Shown: one piece after another, positions 1-8,883 of the stretch
Layout: each line of letters begins with the position of its first letter
Numbering within the stretch: the first letter of the stretch is position 1
Source: CAZVWQ01 sp964631275
GTDB lineage: Bacteria; Patescibacteriota; JACMRA01
Length of the DNA stretch: 20,001 nucleotides
Assembly (NCBI GenBank): GCA_964631275.1
Contig: CAZVWQ010000024.1
Span: 1 to 20,001 of the forward strand
Direction of reading: 5' to 3'
Program-made: the position numbers and the translations under genes
The notes under the pieces: model-generated
What the model was told of the DNA's origin: nothing
Databases searched by the model: none
What the model saw: only the letters and a program-made list of their open reading frames with translations

Positions 1-33
<33 letters not shown>

Positions 34-89
34 CCTTTAATTGGCGAACAGACAAACCCTTGGGAGCTACTTCACCCCCAGGAAGGGAC

Positions 90-127
<38 letters not shown>

Positions 128-1505
128 AACGCTTAGGCAAGATCAGCCTGTTATCCCTAGAGTAACTTTTATCCGTGGGTCTTTGCGCTATCCACAAAGT
201 CGCATCGGTTCACTAAACTCCGCTTTCGCGTCTGCGTGGCTTGTAGGCCTTGCAGTTAGGCTGGCTTGTGCTTTTGTACTTTGAGCCTCGATTTCCATCC
301 GAGGTAAGCCAACTTTATAGACGCCTCCGTTACTATTTAGGAGGCAACCGCCCCAGTTAAACTGTCAAGCAGCAGCTGTTCCCGCTTTGGTAAAGCAGGT
401 AAGTTTTACAAAAATTAAAGGCTGGTATCTCACCGGTAACTTTAGCTAGACTAGCGTCTAACCTTCATAGTTTCCCAGCTATTCTGAACAATAAAGATTG
501 TAAAACAACGACAACCTACAGTAAAGCTTCATAGGGTCTTTTCGTCTTGATACAGGTAGAAGGCATCTTCACCTCCAATGTAAATTCACCGGGTTAACAG
601 TTGGGACAGTTTTTCTCTCGTTATGCCATTCGTGCGGGACACTACTTATGTGCCAAGGAATTTCGCTACCTTAGGACAGTTATAGTTACTGCCGGCGTTC
701 ATCGGGGCTTAATCAGCAAGCTTGCGCCTGCTAACGTAACCTTCCGACACTGGCCAGGCATCAGCCCGTATACATCCTCTTTTGGAGTTGGCACGGACCT
801 ATGTTTTTGATAAACAGTCGGAGAAAAAACTTTTGCTGCGACCTACCGAAGTAGGCGGACCTTATTCCAAAGTTACGATCGCTTTTTTGCCGAGTTCCCT
901 AACTTGTTATTCACCCGTTCACCTTAGGCTTCTCGCCTCGCCCACCTTTGTTGGTTTGAGGTACGGTTAAATATTGGTTAAGCTTAGAAGTTTTTCTAGG
1001 CAACTTGGAGTTTTTTAATCGATTACTCTTTTAGCTTAGCTCACTATTATGAACATTTGCCTAAGCAAGGTTCAAATTTTAGAAATTTTTAGTCTCTAAA
1101 ATAGCTTATTAAGCTAACGGCAATAGCCAAAAGCCGCTAAAGATACCAGTTTGCGTCACTCCATCGCACCAATATTTAGTTATGGAATATTAACCATATG
1201 TCCATCGATTAGCTCCATTAGAAACTAATCTTAGGCCCGACTAACCCTACGTTGAAAACCGTGGCGTAGGAAACCTTGGGCTTTCGGTGGCAAGGTTTTT
1301 CACCTTGCATCATTTGTTACTAATTCTGACATTCTCACTTCTATGCAGTCTACACTGGGTTACCCCTTATGCTTCAGCCTACATAGAACGCTCGCTTACC
1401 AAGTAAAGTTTTAAGTTTCAATTTTCAAGTATTAAAATTCATCTGTTATTCATTATGTATACTTAACTAATCAAAATTAGAATCTTTTTAGATTTTTAAA
1501 TTTTA

Positions 1506-1538
1506 TGTTCAAACATTGTTCAAACATTGTTCAAACAT
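1506..1538. repeat. Three tandem copies of an 11-bp unit inside the 23S IVS
   Basis: The unit TGTTCAAACAT occurs three times head to tail without change (1506-1516, 1517-1527, 1528-1538). The unit is nearly palindromic, so neighbouring copies could pair in the RNA. It lies in the non-conserved loop of the helix-45 insertion. Confidence 0.9.
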
Positions 1539-1687
1539 GATTGTTAAATTAAAATTTTTTGAATTTTTATAGCTAACTTATACATAACTTAGATATTTGC
1601 ATATTCTAAATTTTTTTAAAAAGTAAGCTTAATGGCTAACAATTTATTAAAGTTTAGTATGAAATTACTATAACATTTGTTTATACC

Positions 1688-1790
1688 TAATCCGTCTACT
1701 ATTATCCTAAATTTAGCTTTTTATAGGGAAATAATTTCTTATTAAACTAAATTTTTAATAGGTAATTACCGTAACGATTAGCGGAAATGA
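1688..1790 (+). repeat. Repeat family B, copy 1 (inside 23S IVS)
   Basis: An element of about 100 bp runs from AATCCGTCTACTATTATCC to GGTAATTACCGTAACGATTA plus GCGG. The two ends are imperfect inverted repeats (both begin CTAATC read inward, then GT/TAC and TATTACC-like blocks). Related copies lie at 3889-4084 (interrupted), 10385-10481, 12638-12735 and 16834-16926. A MITE-like or REP-like non-coding element is the best description. This copy would be transcribed as part of the 23S precursor. Confidence 0.8.
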
Positions 1791-2026
1791 TATAATGTTA
1801 ATTTTTTATTAATTGTTTTTTATCAAACTTTTTGAAAATATTATCTTTTTGTTTTTACTTATACTAACTGCATAGCAAATTTTAGTTTTATTTGTATTGA
1901 GTGTAAATAATAAATTTTAATTTTTGTTTGATGTATTCAAATACTTAAACTTTGAAACTTAAAACTTTACTTTTGCGTCTTCGGCATATAACTTAGTCCC
2001 GAAAATTGTCGGCGCAAAACCGCTTA

Positions 2027-2088
<62 letters not shown>

Positions 2089-2643
2089 AGGGCAGTTTCA
2101 CCTCCTTTACACTACAGTTATAATTTGGGGGCCTTAGACGGCAATCTGGGCTGTTTCCCTTTCCACTATGAAACTTAGATCCCACAGTGTCACTCTTGAG
2201 GAACACTAATACAGAATTCGGAGTTTGTTAGCGCAGGGTAACCCCTAACGCTTTCAGTGCTCTACCTCTGTATAGCTTAGCTCAAGGCTGCCCCTAAAGG
2301 CATTTCAGCAAGAACCAGCTATTACCCAGTTCGATTGGTATTTCACCGCTATCCACAAGTCATCCCAACCATTTGAAACTGATATGGGTGCGGTCCTCCG
2401 GCGAGTGTTACCTCGCCTTCAACCTGCTCATGGATAGTTCACCGGGTTTCGGGTCTAGTGCATTAGACTAAATCGGGCTATTAACCCTCGCTTTCACTAT
2501 CGGCTACGACCACTTACGGCCTTAACCTTGCCAAATGCAGCTAACTCGTCAGATCATTCTTCAATAGGCACGTAGTCACGGCCAATAGCCGCTTCCACTC
2601 ATTGTAAGTGCATGGTTTCAGGTACTATTTCATTCCCCGTCCT

Positions 2644-2688
<45 letters not shown>

Positions 2689-3352
2689 GAGTAAATGTAT
2701 TTAGCCTTGCCGCGTAGTCACGGCAGATTCCGACTAGGCTTCTCGGTGTCCAAGTCGTACTTGGGAAAACTACTATTTCAAACTAAAATAATTTTACATA
2801 CAGGGCTTTCACCTTCTATGGCTTAACTTTCCAGATAATTTTGCTCTTATTTTAATTCAAAATTTTAAGTGTTAGAGCTTAAACGTAGCCTCCCACAACC
2901 CTCACGGCTCTCTCCTTCTAACAGGCTGTAATTATCAATTCCTAATTGATTATCCGAAGACAACTAAAAAGTGCAATCAAATCACTGAGAATTCCGAAGT
3001 TTTTGGCATACTCCCTGTTCGCTCGCCACTACTAAGGGAATCAGCATGTCTGTCTCTTTTCCTCGGCTTACTGAGATGTTTCACTTCAGCCGGTTCCCGA
3101 TTAACTAGGTACCAACCTAGTTCAATTTAGCATTACCTAAATTAGGTTTTCCCATTCGGAGATCTAGAATTTAAAATGGCTATACACGCCTAATCCTAGC
3201 TTATCGCAGTGTATCACGTCCTTCATCGGCATTTACTCCCAAGGCATCCACTATGCACTTGTAACGTTTTAATTTGTAAATTTTTGGTGAAGATTTCTTT
3301 TGAATCTAGCTGTAAAACTACTATCCATAAAAACATATAGAAAGTGACTCAA

Positions 3353-3381
3353 TTTACAGCAAAATAATAAACTTTTGTCAA
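3353..3381 (-). promoter_or_regulatory. Candidate 23S rRNA promoter
   Basis: On the minus strand a perfect TTGACA (-35, 3376-3381) stands 17 bp from TGTAAA (-10 candidate, 3353-3358). This would start transcription about 70 nt before the 23S 5' end. The -10 is weak. The -10 also lies in one arm of an inverted repeat (GCTGTAAA at 3309-3316 against TTTACAGC at 3353-3360), so it could instead belong to an RNA structure. As 16S is not upstream, some promoter is needed here. Confidence 0.45.
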
Positions 3382-3401
3382 GAAGAATTCTCGTTTGGAT
3401 T

Positions 3402-3419
3402 TAAAAACCTAGGTTTTTA
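3402..3419. promoter_or_regulatory. 18-bp perfect palindrome upstream of the 23S promoter candidate
   Basis: TAAAAACCTAGGTTTTTA is a perfect palindrome about 20 bp upstream of the candidate -35 box of the 23S gene. It could be a dimeric protein-binding site or simply a short hairpin. No further copy was noticed in the window. Confidence 0.4.
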
Positions 3420-3888
3420 TTGTTAAATAAGTACTTAATATGGCGAAGTAAAAACATAAAAAATAACAAGATGTAACGTTTTGTTTTAAAATAAAATTGT
3501 TTAACTGATACGACTATCTCATAGCTTGCTTTGGATTTTTTATATATTGAACCGTTTAATTATTAACCTCGTACTAATCATTTAATCTCTAATTTGATGC
3601 TACAAAGTAGAGTTTTGTCACTTATGTTTCCGTTAACTTTTCACAATTTTTTCAAAGTATTATGCATTTTTTACTCGATGCATTAGTTCATACTACTACC
3701 CATTTTTTATATACTGGTTTAAAATCTGAATTATCTAGATTTTTTGTAGATTTTGGTGTATACCCAAGCTCGCACTAACTTTTACTTTTAGATTAAAAAT
3801 AAGTTTTTTAACTAGAATTAAATTGAGTTTGATTAATTAAATTTTGAGAGTGGATTTAGCATTGCAAACATTAATTGTAAACTTTTAT

Positions 3889-4084
3889 CCCAATCCGTTT
3901 ACTATTGCCTAAATTTAGCTCTTTATAAGCAAACAAATTCTTTATTAAAGCTAAACAAGACTTCCGCAAGAATTGAATTTTACTACTAAATGTAGCTTTA
4001 GTTAAGTATTTAAATACAAAATATAGTGGTGTCTGCGGAAGCTTTGTAAATTCTTAACGAGTAATTACTGTAGCGATTAGCGAG
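3889..4084 (+). repeat. Repeat family B, copy 2, split by repeat A
   Basis: The left part (3889-3954, starting AATCCGTTTACTATTGCC) and right part (4048-4084, ending GCGATTAGCG) together match the uninterrupted copy at 16834-16926. The 93-bp family A element sits between them. The junction in the uninterrupted copy reads GCTAAATTCTTAAC. Here it reads GCTAA, element, AAATTCTTAAC, so A was inserted into an existing B copy. Confidence 0.85.
3955..4047. mobile_element. MITE-like element A, copy 1 (93 bp, nested in B)
   Basis: It begins ACAAGACTTCCGCA and ends TGCGGAAGCTTTGT. These ends are near-perfect inverted repeats, differing at two bases. The second copy at 17244-17336 has the same length and is almost identical throughout. 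Taking ACAA...TTGT as the ends, the flanks show a 2-bp duplication (AA); a 3-bp reading (AAA) with one base less of element is equally compatible. The internal part contains the palindrome AAGTATTTAAATAC and has no coding capacity. It is a non-autonomous element by size; the transposase family is unknown. Confidence 0.85.
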
Positions 4085-4356
4085 AAGGGTGTAAGTACTA
4101 TTTACATTTTCAGTCACAAAAAACTTCGAAAAACTTAATTACTAAAAGGTTTCAACAAATTTTGAGTTATTTTTAAATTAAAATCTAATTCTGTTGATAT
4201 TTTAGAACAAATACTAATAGAAAAAAATTTTCAAAAAGTGATTTATAGTCTATTTAAGAGTAAAACTAGCTTGCCAAAAAATGTAAACAGGGCTTTAAGG
4301 TTTGCAAATAACCAAATAGGTTCTATGCCAATTAGATATTTTAGGTATTTAAACTT

Positions 4357-4440
4357 TAATCATGTCTCAAAACCTATTTTTACTGCTGATTAATATCTGG
4401 ATCAAAATTTTGTAAATCTAAGTTATAGAGTAAAACTAAT
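4357..4440 (+). repeat. Repeat family G, copy 1
   Basis: This stretch matches 11892-11982 almost base for base, from TAATCATRTCTCAAAACC to ACTAAT. The main difference is a short extra block after TAATATCT in the second copy. It is non-coding. A similar leading edge (AATCATGTCTCAAA) also occurs near 16946. Confidence 0.8.
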
Positions 4441-4544
4441 ATAAATTTTGAAAGTGAATTAAGTATAAACATACATAGTCCTAGACTAGCGATTAAGAAC
4501 AATCATTAATTAATTATATTCTAAAAAAGTAAAAACTAAAAAGC

Positions 4545-5081
4545 TTAATTAGTTTTTTGTGATTTAACGGCATCAAATGCTCTGGCCATTTTAGATGGAA
4601 TTTCTTTAATTAGGGACGCATTTTGACTAATAATCTTGTTGATTGTTCCAGCAACCATGGACATTGAGTCATCAAAACTTGGAGTCCTAGCTAAAATCTC
4701 AGTTTTTTGTGAGTCGTAAAACTCTTCACCAACTACAGAACCAACTAAAGAAAAATTACCTTTAAAATCTTGTTTTAGCATTTCTACCATAGTCTTGGGA
4801 ACAGTAACTTCGTCTACGCTAGAAGGGTCAACAGAATAAGCAAAATAAATTTGTCCAGAAAGATCGGGTAAGTCTTTAAAAACTCTCTCTAAAAGGTTAA
4901 TTTTAATCATTTTAAGGGATACACCTTTTTGCCTAGCTCCCATTCTTAATTTGGCATTAATATCAGCCGTTACAGTTTTTTCTGTATCCTGAGTAGTCAT
5001 TATCAGGACTGATTTCTGTTCTTTTGCTTGCTTCTCTAGAAAATATAGGATTTCTTTCTTTTTTTGCTTAGTAATAGCCAT
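4545..5081 (-). CDS. rplJ: 50S ribosomal protein L10 (uL10)
   Basis: A 178-residue protein whose beginning MAITKQKKKEIL is the usual L10 start (M then KxxKxxxxxxL). L10 forms the base of the L7/L12 stalk on 23S rRNA (helices 42-44) and so helps recruit translational GTPases. The N-terminal domain shows the family pattern of a helix, a strand (SVLIMTTQD), then LRMGARQKGVSLKMIKINLL, matching the usual LRxxxRxxGxxxxVxKNTL block. The C-terminal helix that binds L12 follows. Length is normal. I chose the ATG at 5079-5081. A longer frame starts at a TTG that is part of the -35 box, so that extension would not be transcribed. The promoter leaves only about 5 nt before the ATG and no Shine-Dalgarno, suggesting a leaderless mRNA. 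The usual partner rplL is not next to it. Stop is TAA. Confidence 0.92.
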   Translation of the reverse strand: MAITKQKKKEILYFLEKQAKEQKSVLIMTTQDTEKTVTADINAKLRMGARQKGVSLKMIKINLLERVFKDLPDLSGQIYFAYSVDPSSVDEVTVPKTMVEMLKQDFKGNFSLVGSVVGEEFYDSQKTEILARTPSFDDSMSMVAGTINKIISQNASLIKEIPSKMARAFDAVKSQKTN

Positions 5082-5093
5082 AATAATAGCTGT

Positions 5094-5123
5094 AGTATAA
5101 ATTAAAATATAACTTATTGTCAA
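5094..5123 (-). promoter_or_regulatory. Promoter of rplJ, probably giving a leaderless mRNA
   Basis: The minus strand reads TTGACA (5118-5123), an 18-bp spacer, then TATACT (5094-5099). This is a near-consensus sigma70-type promoter. The ATG begins 12 bp after the -10 box, so the start of transcription would fall about 5 nt from the start codon. Confidence 0.8.
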
Positions 5124-5146
5124 GAATTACCTTTTTGACTCTACTA

Positions 5147-5175
5147 TTGGCAAAAATTGTTTTCTAGTATATACT
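5147..5175 (+). promoter_or_regulatory. Promoter of the 5205 gene, divergent from rplJ
   Basis: TTGGCA (5147-5152), a 17-bp spacer and TATACT (5170-5175) precede the ATG at 5205. The predicted leader is about 23 nt, A-rich, without a Shine-Dalgarno. Its -35 lies 23 bp from the rplJ -35, so two polymerases would bind back to back. Confidence 0.75.
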
Positions 5176-5204
5176 AATAAAGAATAAATAGAAAAAGCCA
5201 AAAA

Positions 5205-6770
5205 ATGGCAATTAATTCATCTGCAAATCAATTTAATGACGGGTTTCCAAATTCGCCTTTGGAGGCAGTTAACTTTAGTTATTTTCTTTCAGAAAGTGAA
5301 AAACAGGAATGGAGAGAATGGATCAAAACTGCTACTTTGGATCAGCAAAATGAACTGGTTGAAATTTTGCATGCCATGTGGCAAGACAATCAAAAAAATG
5401 CTGTTCCAGAAAACTTTGCCAATGCTCAAGCTGAAAATAATACTTTTAAACAAGCTTTAGACTCGGATACTAAAAGTTCTTCTCAGGCTCAAACTGTTGA
5501 AGCAAGTCAACCTGTTTCAACTTTTTCAAATTCTCCTTCGAGGCAATCTTTACCTGCTTTTCCTACCCCAGAAACACCTCCCTTCGATTATACTCAGTCA
5601 ACTCCAGTAAACTCAACAGTCACTGATCAGCAAACCTCATTTACTCCAGCAACTAACCTAAAGCCGAATATTTTTCCTGATAATGAAAGCCTATCTAAAA
5701 CTCCAAAAACAAAAAATAACCTCAATTTTTCTGAATTTAATCCTAACGACGCCCTCCCTAGAACCCAAAGTATACCTAAACCATTTAGTCCAGAAGGTAA
5801 ATTAGAGGTCATACCACCTAGCGAAATTAGTAATTTTGACTCTTCTACGAGTTCTACAAATTCTAGTACAGCAAGTACAGCAAATCTCGACTATAGCTTT
5901 GCTGACGAAATCAAAAAAGCTGCTTCTGCTAGTAGTCAACCTTCAAAAGAAAAAGAACAACTTCCACAAAATATTTCAACTTCTTCTTTAAGTGCTACTC
6001 CAGTAGTAGCTGATACTAAACCTGCAAATCAAGACTATGCTTACCCGCCAAAGGAAGAAAAAATAGACATGAGTAGTTTAATGAAAGAAGGTAAATATAG
6101 TCCAAACCCATTATTAGTAGAAGATGAGAAGTTAGAGCTAAAAACTCAAGAAGAAAGCTTACCGAAAGTTAAAGAACCTGTAGAAGAAATTAAAAGTCAA
6201 AATAATATACCAGTTAAGCATTTTGATTTTGATGTTGCTAAGCAAAGAAAAGCTAAACTTGCTCTAAAAGAAATTCATGAAGAGTATTCAAAAACCAAAA
6301 AGATTCAAGAAGAATATACTAAACTTTTAGAAAAAGTAGCCACTGTTTTGGAAAGTTATGACGAAGTCGAAGAGATGTTTAAAGCTATGATGGAAAGATT
6401 ACTAATACTCAATGACGCAGTCAAAAATATCAGAGCTAGACAGAGTAAGCTAAGATCAAATCTAAATGACAATAGTCTAAAAGATGAAATCAAAGAAATC
6501 AAAGTAGATTTAAATAAACTTGATGCTGAGTTTAAAGACTATAGATCTAGCAGTCGTAGAGAAATCAGAGATTTAATGGCTAGTGTAGAAGCTACTAGTG
6601 GAGACGTCTTTGGGTCTAGTAACAGCAATGAACAAAAAATCCATCTATTAACTTCTAGAATTGAAAAAATTGAAAGAAGTCTAGGCCAAAAAAGCAAAAG
6701 AAATTTAAATAATGATGAAAATTTTGATGATTTTGATGATTATAAAGACGTTAAAGACAAAAAAAAATAA
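5205..6770 (+). CDS. Unknown protein: helical N-terminus, Ser/Thr/Pro linker, coiled-coil C-terminus
   Basis: I do not recognise this 521-residue protein. Residues ~20-63 form a compact, probably helical segment (FLSESEKQEWREWIK, then LDQQNELVEILHAMW). Residues ~65-310 are low-complexity, rich in Ser, Thr, Pro, Asn and Gln, and look disordered. From ~337 to 500 the composition switches to Lys/Glu heptad-like sequence (KEIHEEYSKTKKIQEEYTKL, and later EIKEIKVDLNKLDAEF), predicting long coiled coils. The tail is acidic then basic (NFDDFDDYKD, KDKKK). There is no signal peptide or membrane helix, so it is probably cytoplasmic. It could be a structural, tethering or cell-division-type adaptor; that is a guess from architecture only. 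It is divergently paired with rplJ and has its own promoter. Codon use (Lys AAA, frequent AGA) matches its neighbours. A real gene is well supported, its role is not. Confidence 0.88.
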   Translation: MAINSSANQFNDGFPNSPLEAVNFSYFLSESEKQEWREWIKTATLDQQNELVEILHAMWQDNQKNAVPENFANAQAENNTFKQALDSDTKSSSQAQTVEASQPVSTFSNSPSRQSLPAFPTPETPPFDYTQSTPVNSTVTDQQTSFTPATNLKPNIFPDNESLSKTPKTKNNLNFSEFNPNDALPRTQSIPKPFSPEGKLEVIPPSEISNFDSSTSSTNSSTASTANLDYSFADEIKKAASASSQPSKEKEQLPQNISTSSLSATPVVADTKPANQDYAYPPKEEKIDMSSLMKEGKYSPNPLLVEDEKLELKTQEESLPKVKEPVEEIKSQNNIPVKHFDFDVAKQRKAKLALKEIHEEYSKTKKIQEEYTKLLEKVATVLESYDEVEEMFKAMMERLLILNDAVKNIRARQSKLRSNLNDNSLKDEIKEIKVDLNKLDAEFKDYRSSSRREIRDLMASVEATSGDVFGSSNSNEQKIHLLTSRIEKIERSLGQKSKRNLNNDENFDDFDDYKDVKDKKK

Positions 6771-7092
6771 ATATTTCGTAATAAAACTGAACAGCAGGGC
6801 TAAACTTAATTGAATTTTTAATCTATTTTATAAATTATAAAAGATTTAAGAATAGTGTCTTACCCTGTATAAAAAAATAGTCGGCTTGCCTTTTAATTTA
6901 TGATAAAAAACTACTAATTCAACTAAAATCAATTTTTGTTTATTTTAAAGAAAAGGTTATTATTTTGAATTTATTTTGAGGCAAGGTAAATGTAAATTTT
7001 GAAAGTAAATTGAGTTAAAAACTAGTCTGACTGCTTCCATAAAAAAACAGTTTATTTTTATCCTTCTTGAGACAAGAACACTAATTAAGCTA
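6771..7092. other. Convergent spacer with a palindromic repeat (family K)
   Basis: The space lies between two converging genes and has no ORF. CTTGCCT near 6893 is mirrored by AGGCAAG near 6980, with TTTTTGTTTATTTTAAAG between. Related words recur near 8997-9060, 12230-12290 and 12541-12600, so this is a diverged repeat family. A weak hairpin (TTCTTGAGACAAGAA, 7064-7078) could act at the end of murD, but its T-run is 17 nt away. Confidence 0.5.
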
Positions 7093-8586
7093 CTATTCAA
7101 GCTTCTTTATATTTTCTTGCCACCAGTTGCTCCTGTCAGTAGCGTTGTTAAATTCATCAAAAGACGAACCTCCAGGTGAAAGAACTATATTCAGATTTTC
7201 TTTAATTTGATTTTCATTACTTGAGCCAACTTTTTTAACTTTAATTAAAGGTTTAATCTCTTTCTGAAAAGCTAATCTTAAAGTCCCATAAAAATTAACT
7301 TTAGTTTGATTTTTGATTGATAGATGATTTTTAACTCTTCGCCCTACTTGAGAGCATAAAATAACTTTTAAGACCTGGCCAGAGTCAATTTTAGAATCAA
7401 TTAATCTAGCCAGGTTGCCTTTGCTATCGCCCTTATCAACGCCAGTTATAATTAGGCATAATTTTTCGTTAGTATTTTTAGTCAAGGCTTTAATGGCAGC
7501 TATTACCGCATCAGAATCAGTTGCAAAGCCGTCATCATAAACTCTAATCAAGGATTCGTTTTGGATAATTTCTTTAATTAACTCTAGCCTATGAGGTAAA
7601 GCTTGATAATTACTCAAAGAATTAGATAATTTTCGGTCATTAGTAGTGATGAATTTTTCTAACTCTAAATTTATATTTTCTAAATTCAAGTCTGAATAAT
7701 CGCACTTAACCAAAACTCCAGCTAAGGCTAAGCATAGGTTTTTGTAATTATGATCTCCAAGTAGGTTGGTTTTTATTTTTTGTTTTGCTAATTCAAATAA
7801 ATTGTTGTTAATAACTAAAGGTTTGTGAGTTGTAATTTTAGTAGAGATGTTTGCAACTTGAGTAATAGTTATAACCTTATCGGTACCTAGATCCTGATAC
7901 AAAAAAATATTATCTTTGGCTGACCAATACTCTTGCTCATTAGCATGCTGGTCCAAATGATCAACTAAATAATTACTGATCAAAGCTATCTGTGGAGACA
8001 ACTTGCTAAAACCCAAGTCTTGCAACTGAAAAGAAGAAAGCTCGATTATAAAGACTCTATCAGATTGGAAATTTTGTTCTCGTTTTTTCCAAAATATATA
8101 TGGCGAGATTCCAGTTGTATTGCCACAATAGTCTGACCTAAAACCAAAATCATTAAGCAGATGGTGAGTTAGGCTAGCAGTTGTGCTTTTACCTTTGGTT
8201 CCAGTTACCCCAATTATGTGAGATTTAAACCTTTCAATAAAAAAAGCTAAGCTAGAAATAATTCTATCCTCACCAAATTTTTGTCTAAAGTTTATGAATT
8301 CAGGTCTAAGTGACCAAATTCCAGGAGATTTAATAACTACCAAGAGATCTTCTCTAATTAATGAATTTAGATAATTTTTACCAAAACTAGACTGACTTAA
8401 ATCGTAATTTTCAATTATTTCTTTGGGTAAGCTGTGCCTTTCTTTTTTATCTGCCAAAATTATCCTAGAAGGATCAAACCCAATTACCTTGGTCAGCCAA
8501 TCTAAAAATTGTAGATTCTCTAGACCTAGGCCTAGAATTAAAATTTTTTGTTTTGAATTAGAATCAAAAAGTTTTGCTAGGAGCAT
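7093..8586 (-). CDS. murD: UDP-N-acetylmuramoyl-L-alanine--D-glutamate ligase
   Basis: Cytoplasmic Mur ligase adding D-glutamate to UDP-MurNAc-L-Ala with ATP, part of peptidoglycan precursor synthesis. The 497-residue protein shows the full family order: an N-terminal Rossmann-like domain (ILILGLGLENLQF, ~15-27), the ATP P-loop GVTGTKGKST (~126-135), SSFQLQD (~184-190), the DHLDQH block (~209-214), LGDHNYKN (~276-283), the C-terminal LPHRLEL (~330-336) and SPGGSSFDEF (~470-479). The C-terminal block DDGFATD (~351-357) replaces the commoner D-S-K-A-T, so the usual Lys there is Phe; variants at this site occur in MurD-like enzymes. Length is slightly above the typical ~450. The other cytoplasmic Mur enzymes are not nearby, unlike in a dcw cluster. 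The ATG at 8584-8586 has no Shine-Dalgarno. Stop is TAG. Confidence 0.93.
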   Translation of the reverse strand: MLLAKLFDSNSKQKILILGLGLENLQFLDWLTKVIGFDPSRIILADKKERHSLPKEIIENYDLSQSSFGKNYLNSLIREDLLVVIKSPGIWSLRPEFINFRQKFGEDRIISSLAFFIERFKSHIIGVTGTKGKSTTASLTHHLLNDFGFRSDYCGNTTGISPYIFWKKREQNFQSDRVFIIELSSFQLQDLGFSKLSPQIALISNYLVDHLDQHANEQEYWSAKDNIFLYQDLGTDKVITITQVANISTKITTHKPLVINNNLFELAKQKIKTNLLGDHNYKNLCLALAGVLVKCDYSDLNLENINLELEKFITTNDRKLSNSLSNYQALPHRLELIKEIIQNESLIRVYDDGFATDSDAVIAAIKALTKNTNEKLCLIITGVDKGDSKGNLARLIDSKIDSGQVLKVILCSQVGRRVKNHLSIKNQTKVNFYGTLRLAFQKEIKPLIKVKKVGSSNENQIKENLNIVLSPGGSSFDEFNNATDRSNWWQENIKKLE

Positions 8587-8657
8587 TGCAATAATTAAAC
8601 TAATTTGACAATTTTAAGCAAATAGTGGACTTTAAAACATCTATTTATAGATTATAT

Positions 8658-8744
8658 CCGGAGTTGGCCGAGCGGTCAATGGCAGCAGACTGTAAATCTG
8701 TCGGGATCTTCCCTACCGAGGTTCAAATCCTCGACTCCGGACCA
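8658..8744 (+). tRNA. tRNA-Tyr (GTA)
   Basis: A class II tRNA with acceptor CCGGAGT pairing ACTCCGG, anticodon stem CAGA/TCTG around a loop with GTA (8692-8694), a long variable arm (TCGGGATCTTCCCTACC region) and T arm CGAGG-TTCAAAT-CCTCG. Discriminator A is followed by an encoded CCA. GTA with a long variable arm is diagnostic of bacterial tRNA-Tyr. Confidence 0.97.
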
Positions 8745-8762
8745 AATGAGAATTAATGTTTT

Positions 8763-8790
8763 AGTTTATTGTTTTAAAAAACTTTTTTTA
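8763..8790 (+). terminator. Weak candidate terminator after tRNA-Tyr
   Basis: AGTTT and AAACT can pair around an AT-rich loop, followed directly by a run of seven T. The stem is only about 5 bp and AT-rich, so support is low. Confidence 0.3.
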
Positions 8791-8883
8791 TATTAAATTG
8801 ACTCTACTAAAAACTAGACATTTAAACTTGTAAAAATAAATTTTTACTACTAACTATTAGTTTAATAGTTCAAACTACTATAA

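Larger units (their letters stand above)
1401..1972 (-). other. 23S rRNA intervening sequence (IVS) at helix 45
   Basis: Sequence between the conserved flanks GCCGAAGACGC and GGTAAGCGAGCGTTC replaces the short helix 45 of E. coli (about positions 1164-1185). Its ends, 1401-1421 and 1952-1972, are perfect 21-bp inverted complements, and pairing partly continues inward around AAGTATT. The rRNA would thus form a long duplex closing a very AT-rich loop. This is the classic architecture and site of IVSs that are excised without ligation by RNase III-type cleavage, leaving a fragmented 23S. No ORF of useful length and no recognisable group I or II intron core is visible. The loop carries a three-fold 11-bp tandem repeat and a copy of repeat family B. 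At ~570 nt it is longer than many known IVSs. Actual excision is inferred. Confidence 0.88.
3275..4544. other. Gene-free spacer upstream of 23S, repeat-rich
   Basis: Nothing between the 23S 5' end and rplJ looks coding on either strand, and no 16S rRNA block or tRNA is present. It holds a candidate rRNA promoter, an 18-bp palindrome, repeat B copy 2 split by repeat A copy 1, an E-like fragment near 4318-4352 and repeat G copy 1. The remainder is AT-rich sequence in which I see nothing. Confidence 0.8.

Noticed and set aside
601..970. Two plus-strand open frames of 62-69 codons
   Set aside because: They lie antisense within conserved 23S rRNA sequence and are chance frames.
1401..1972. Group I or II intron in 23S
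   Set aside because: No homing endonuclease or maturase ORF and no recognisable catalytic core; the site, stem and AT-rich loop fit an IVS.
5079..5123. Longer rplJ start giving 14 extra residues
   Set aside because: The start would be a TTG that is part of the promoter -35 box, and MAITKQKKKE is the normal L10 beginning.
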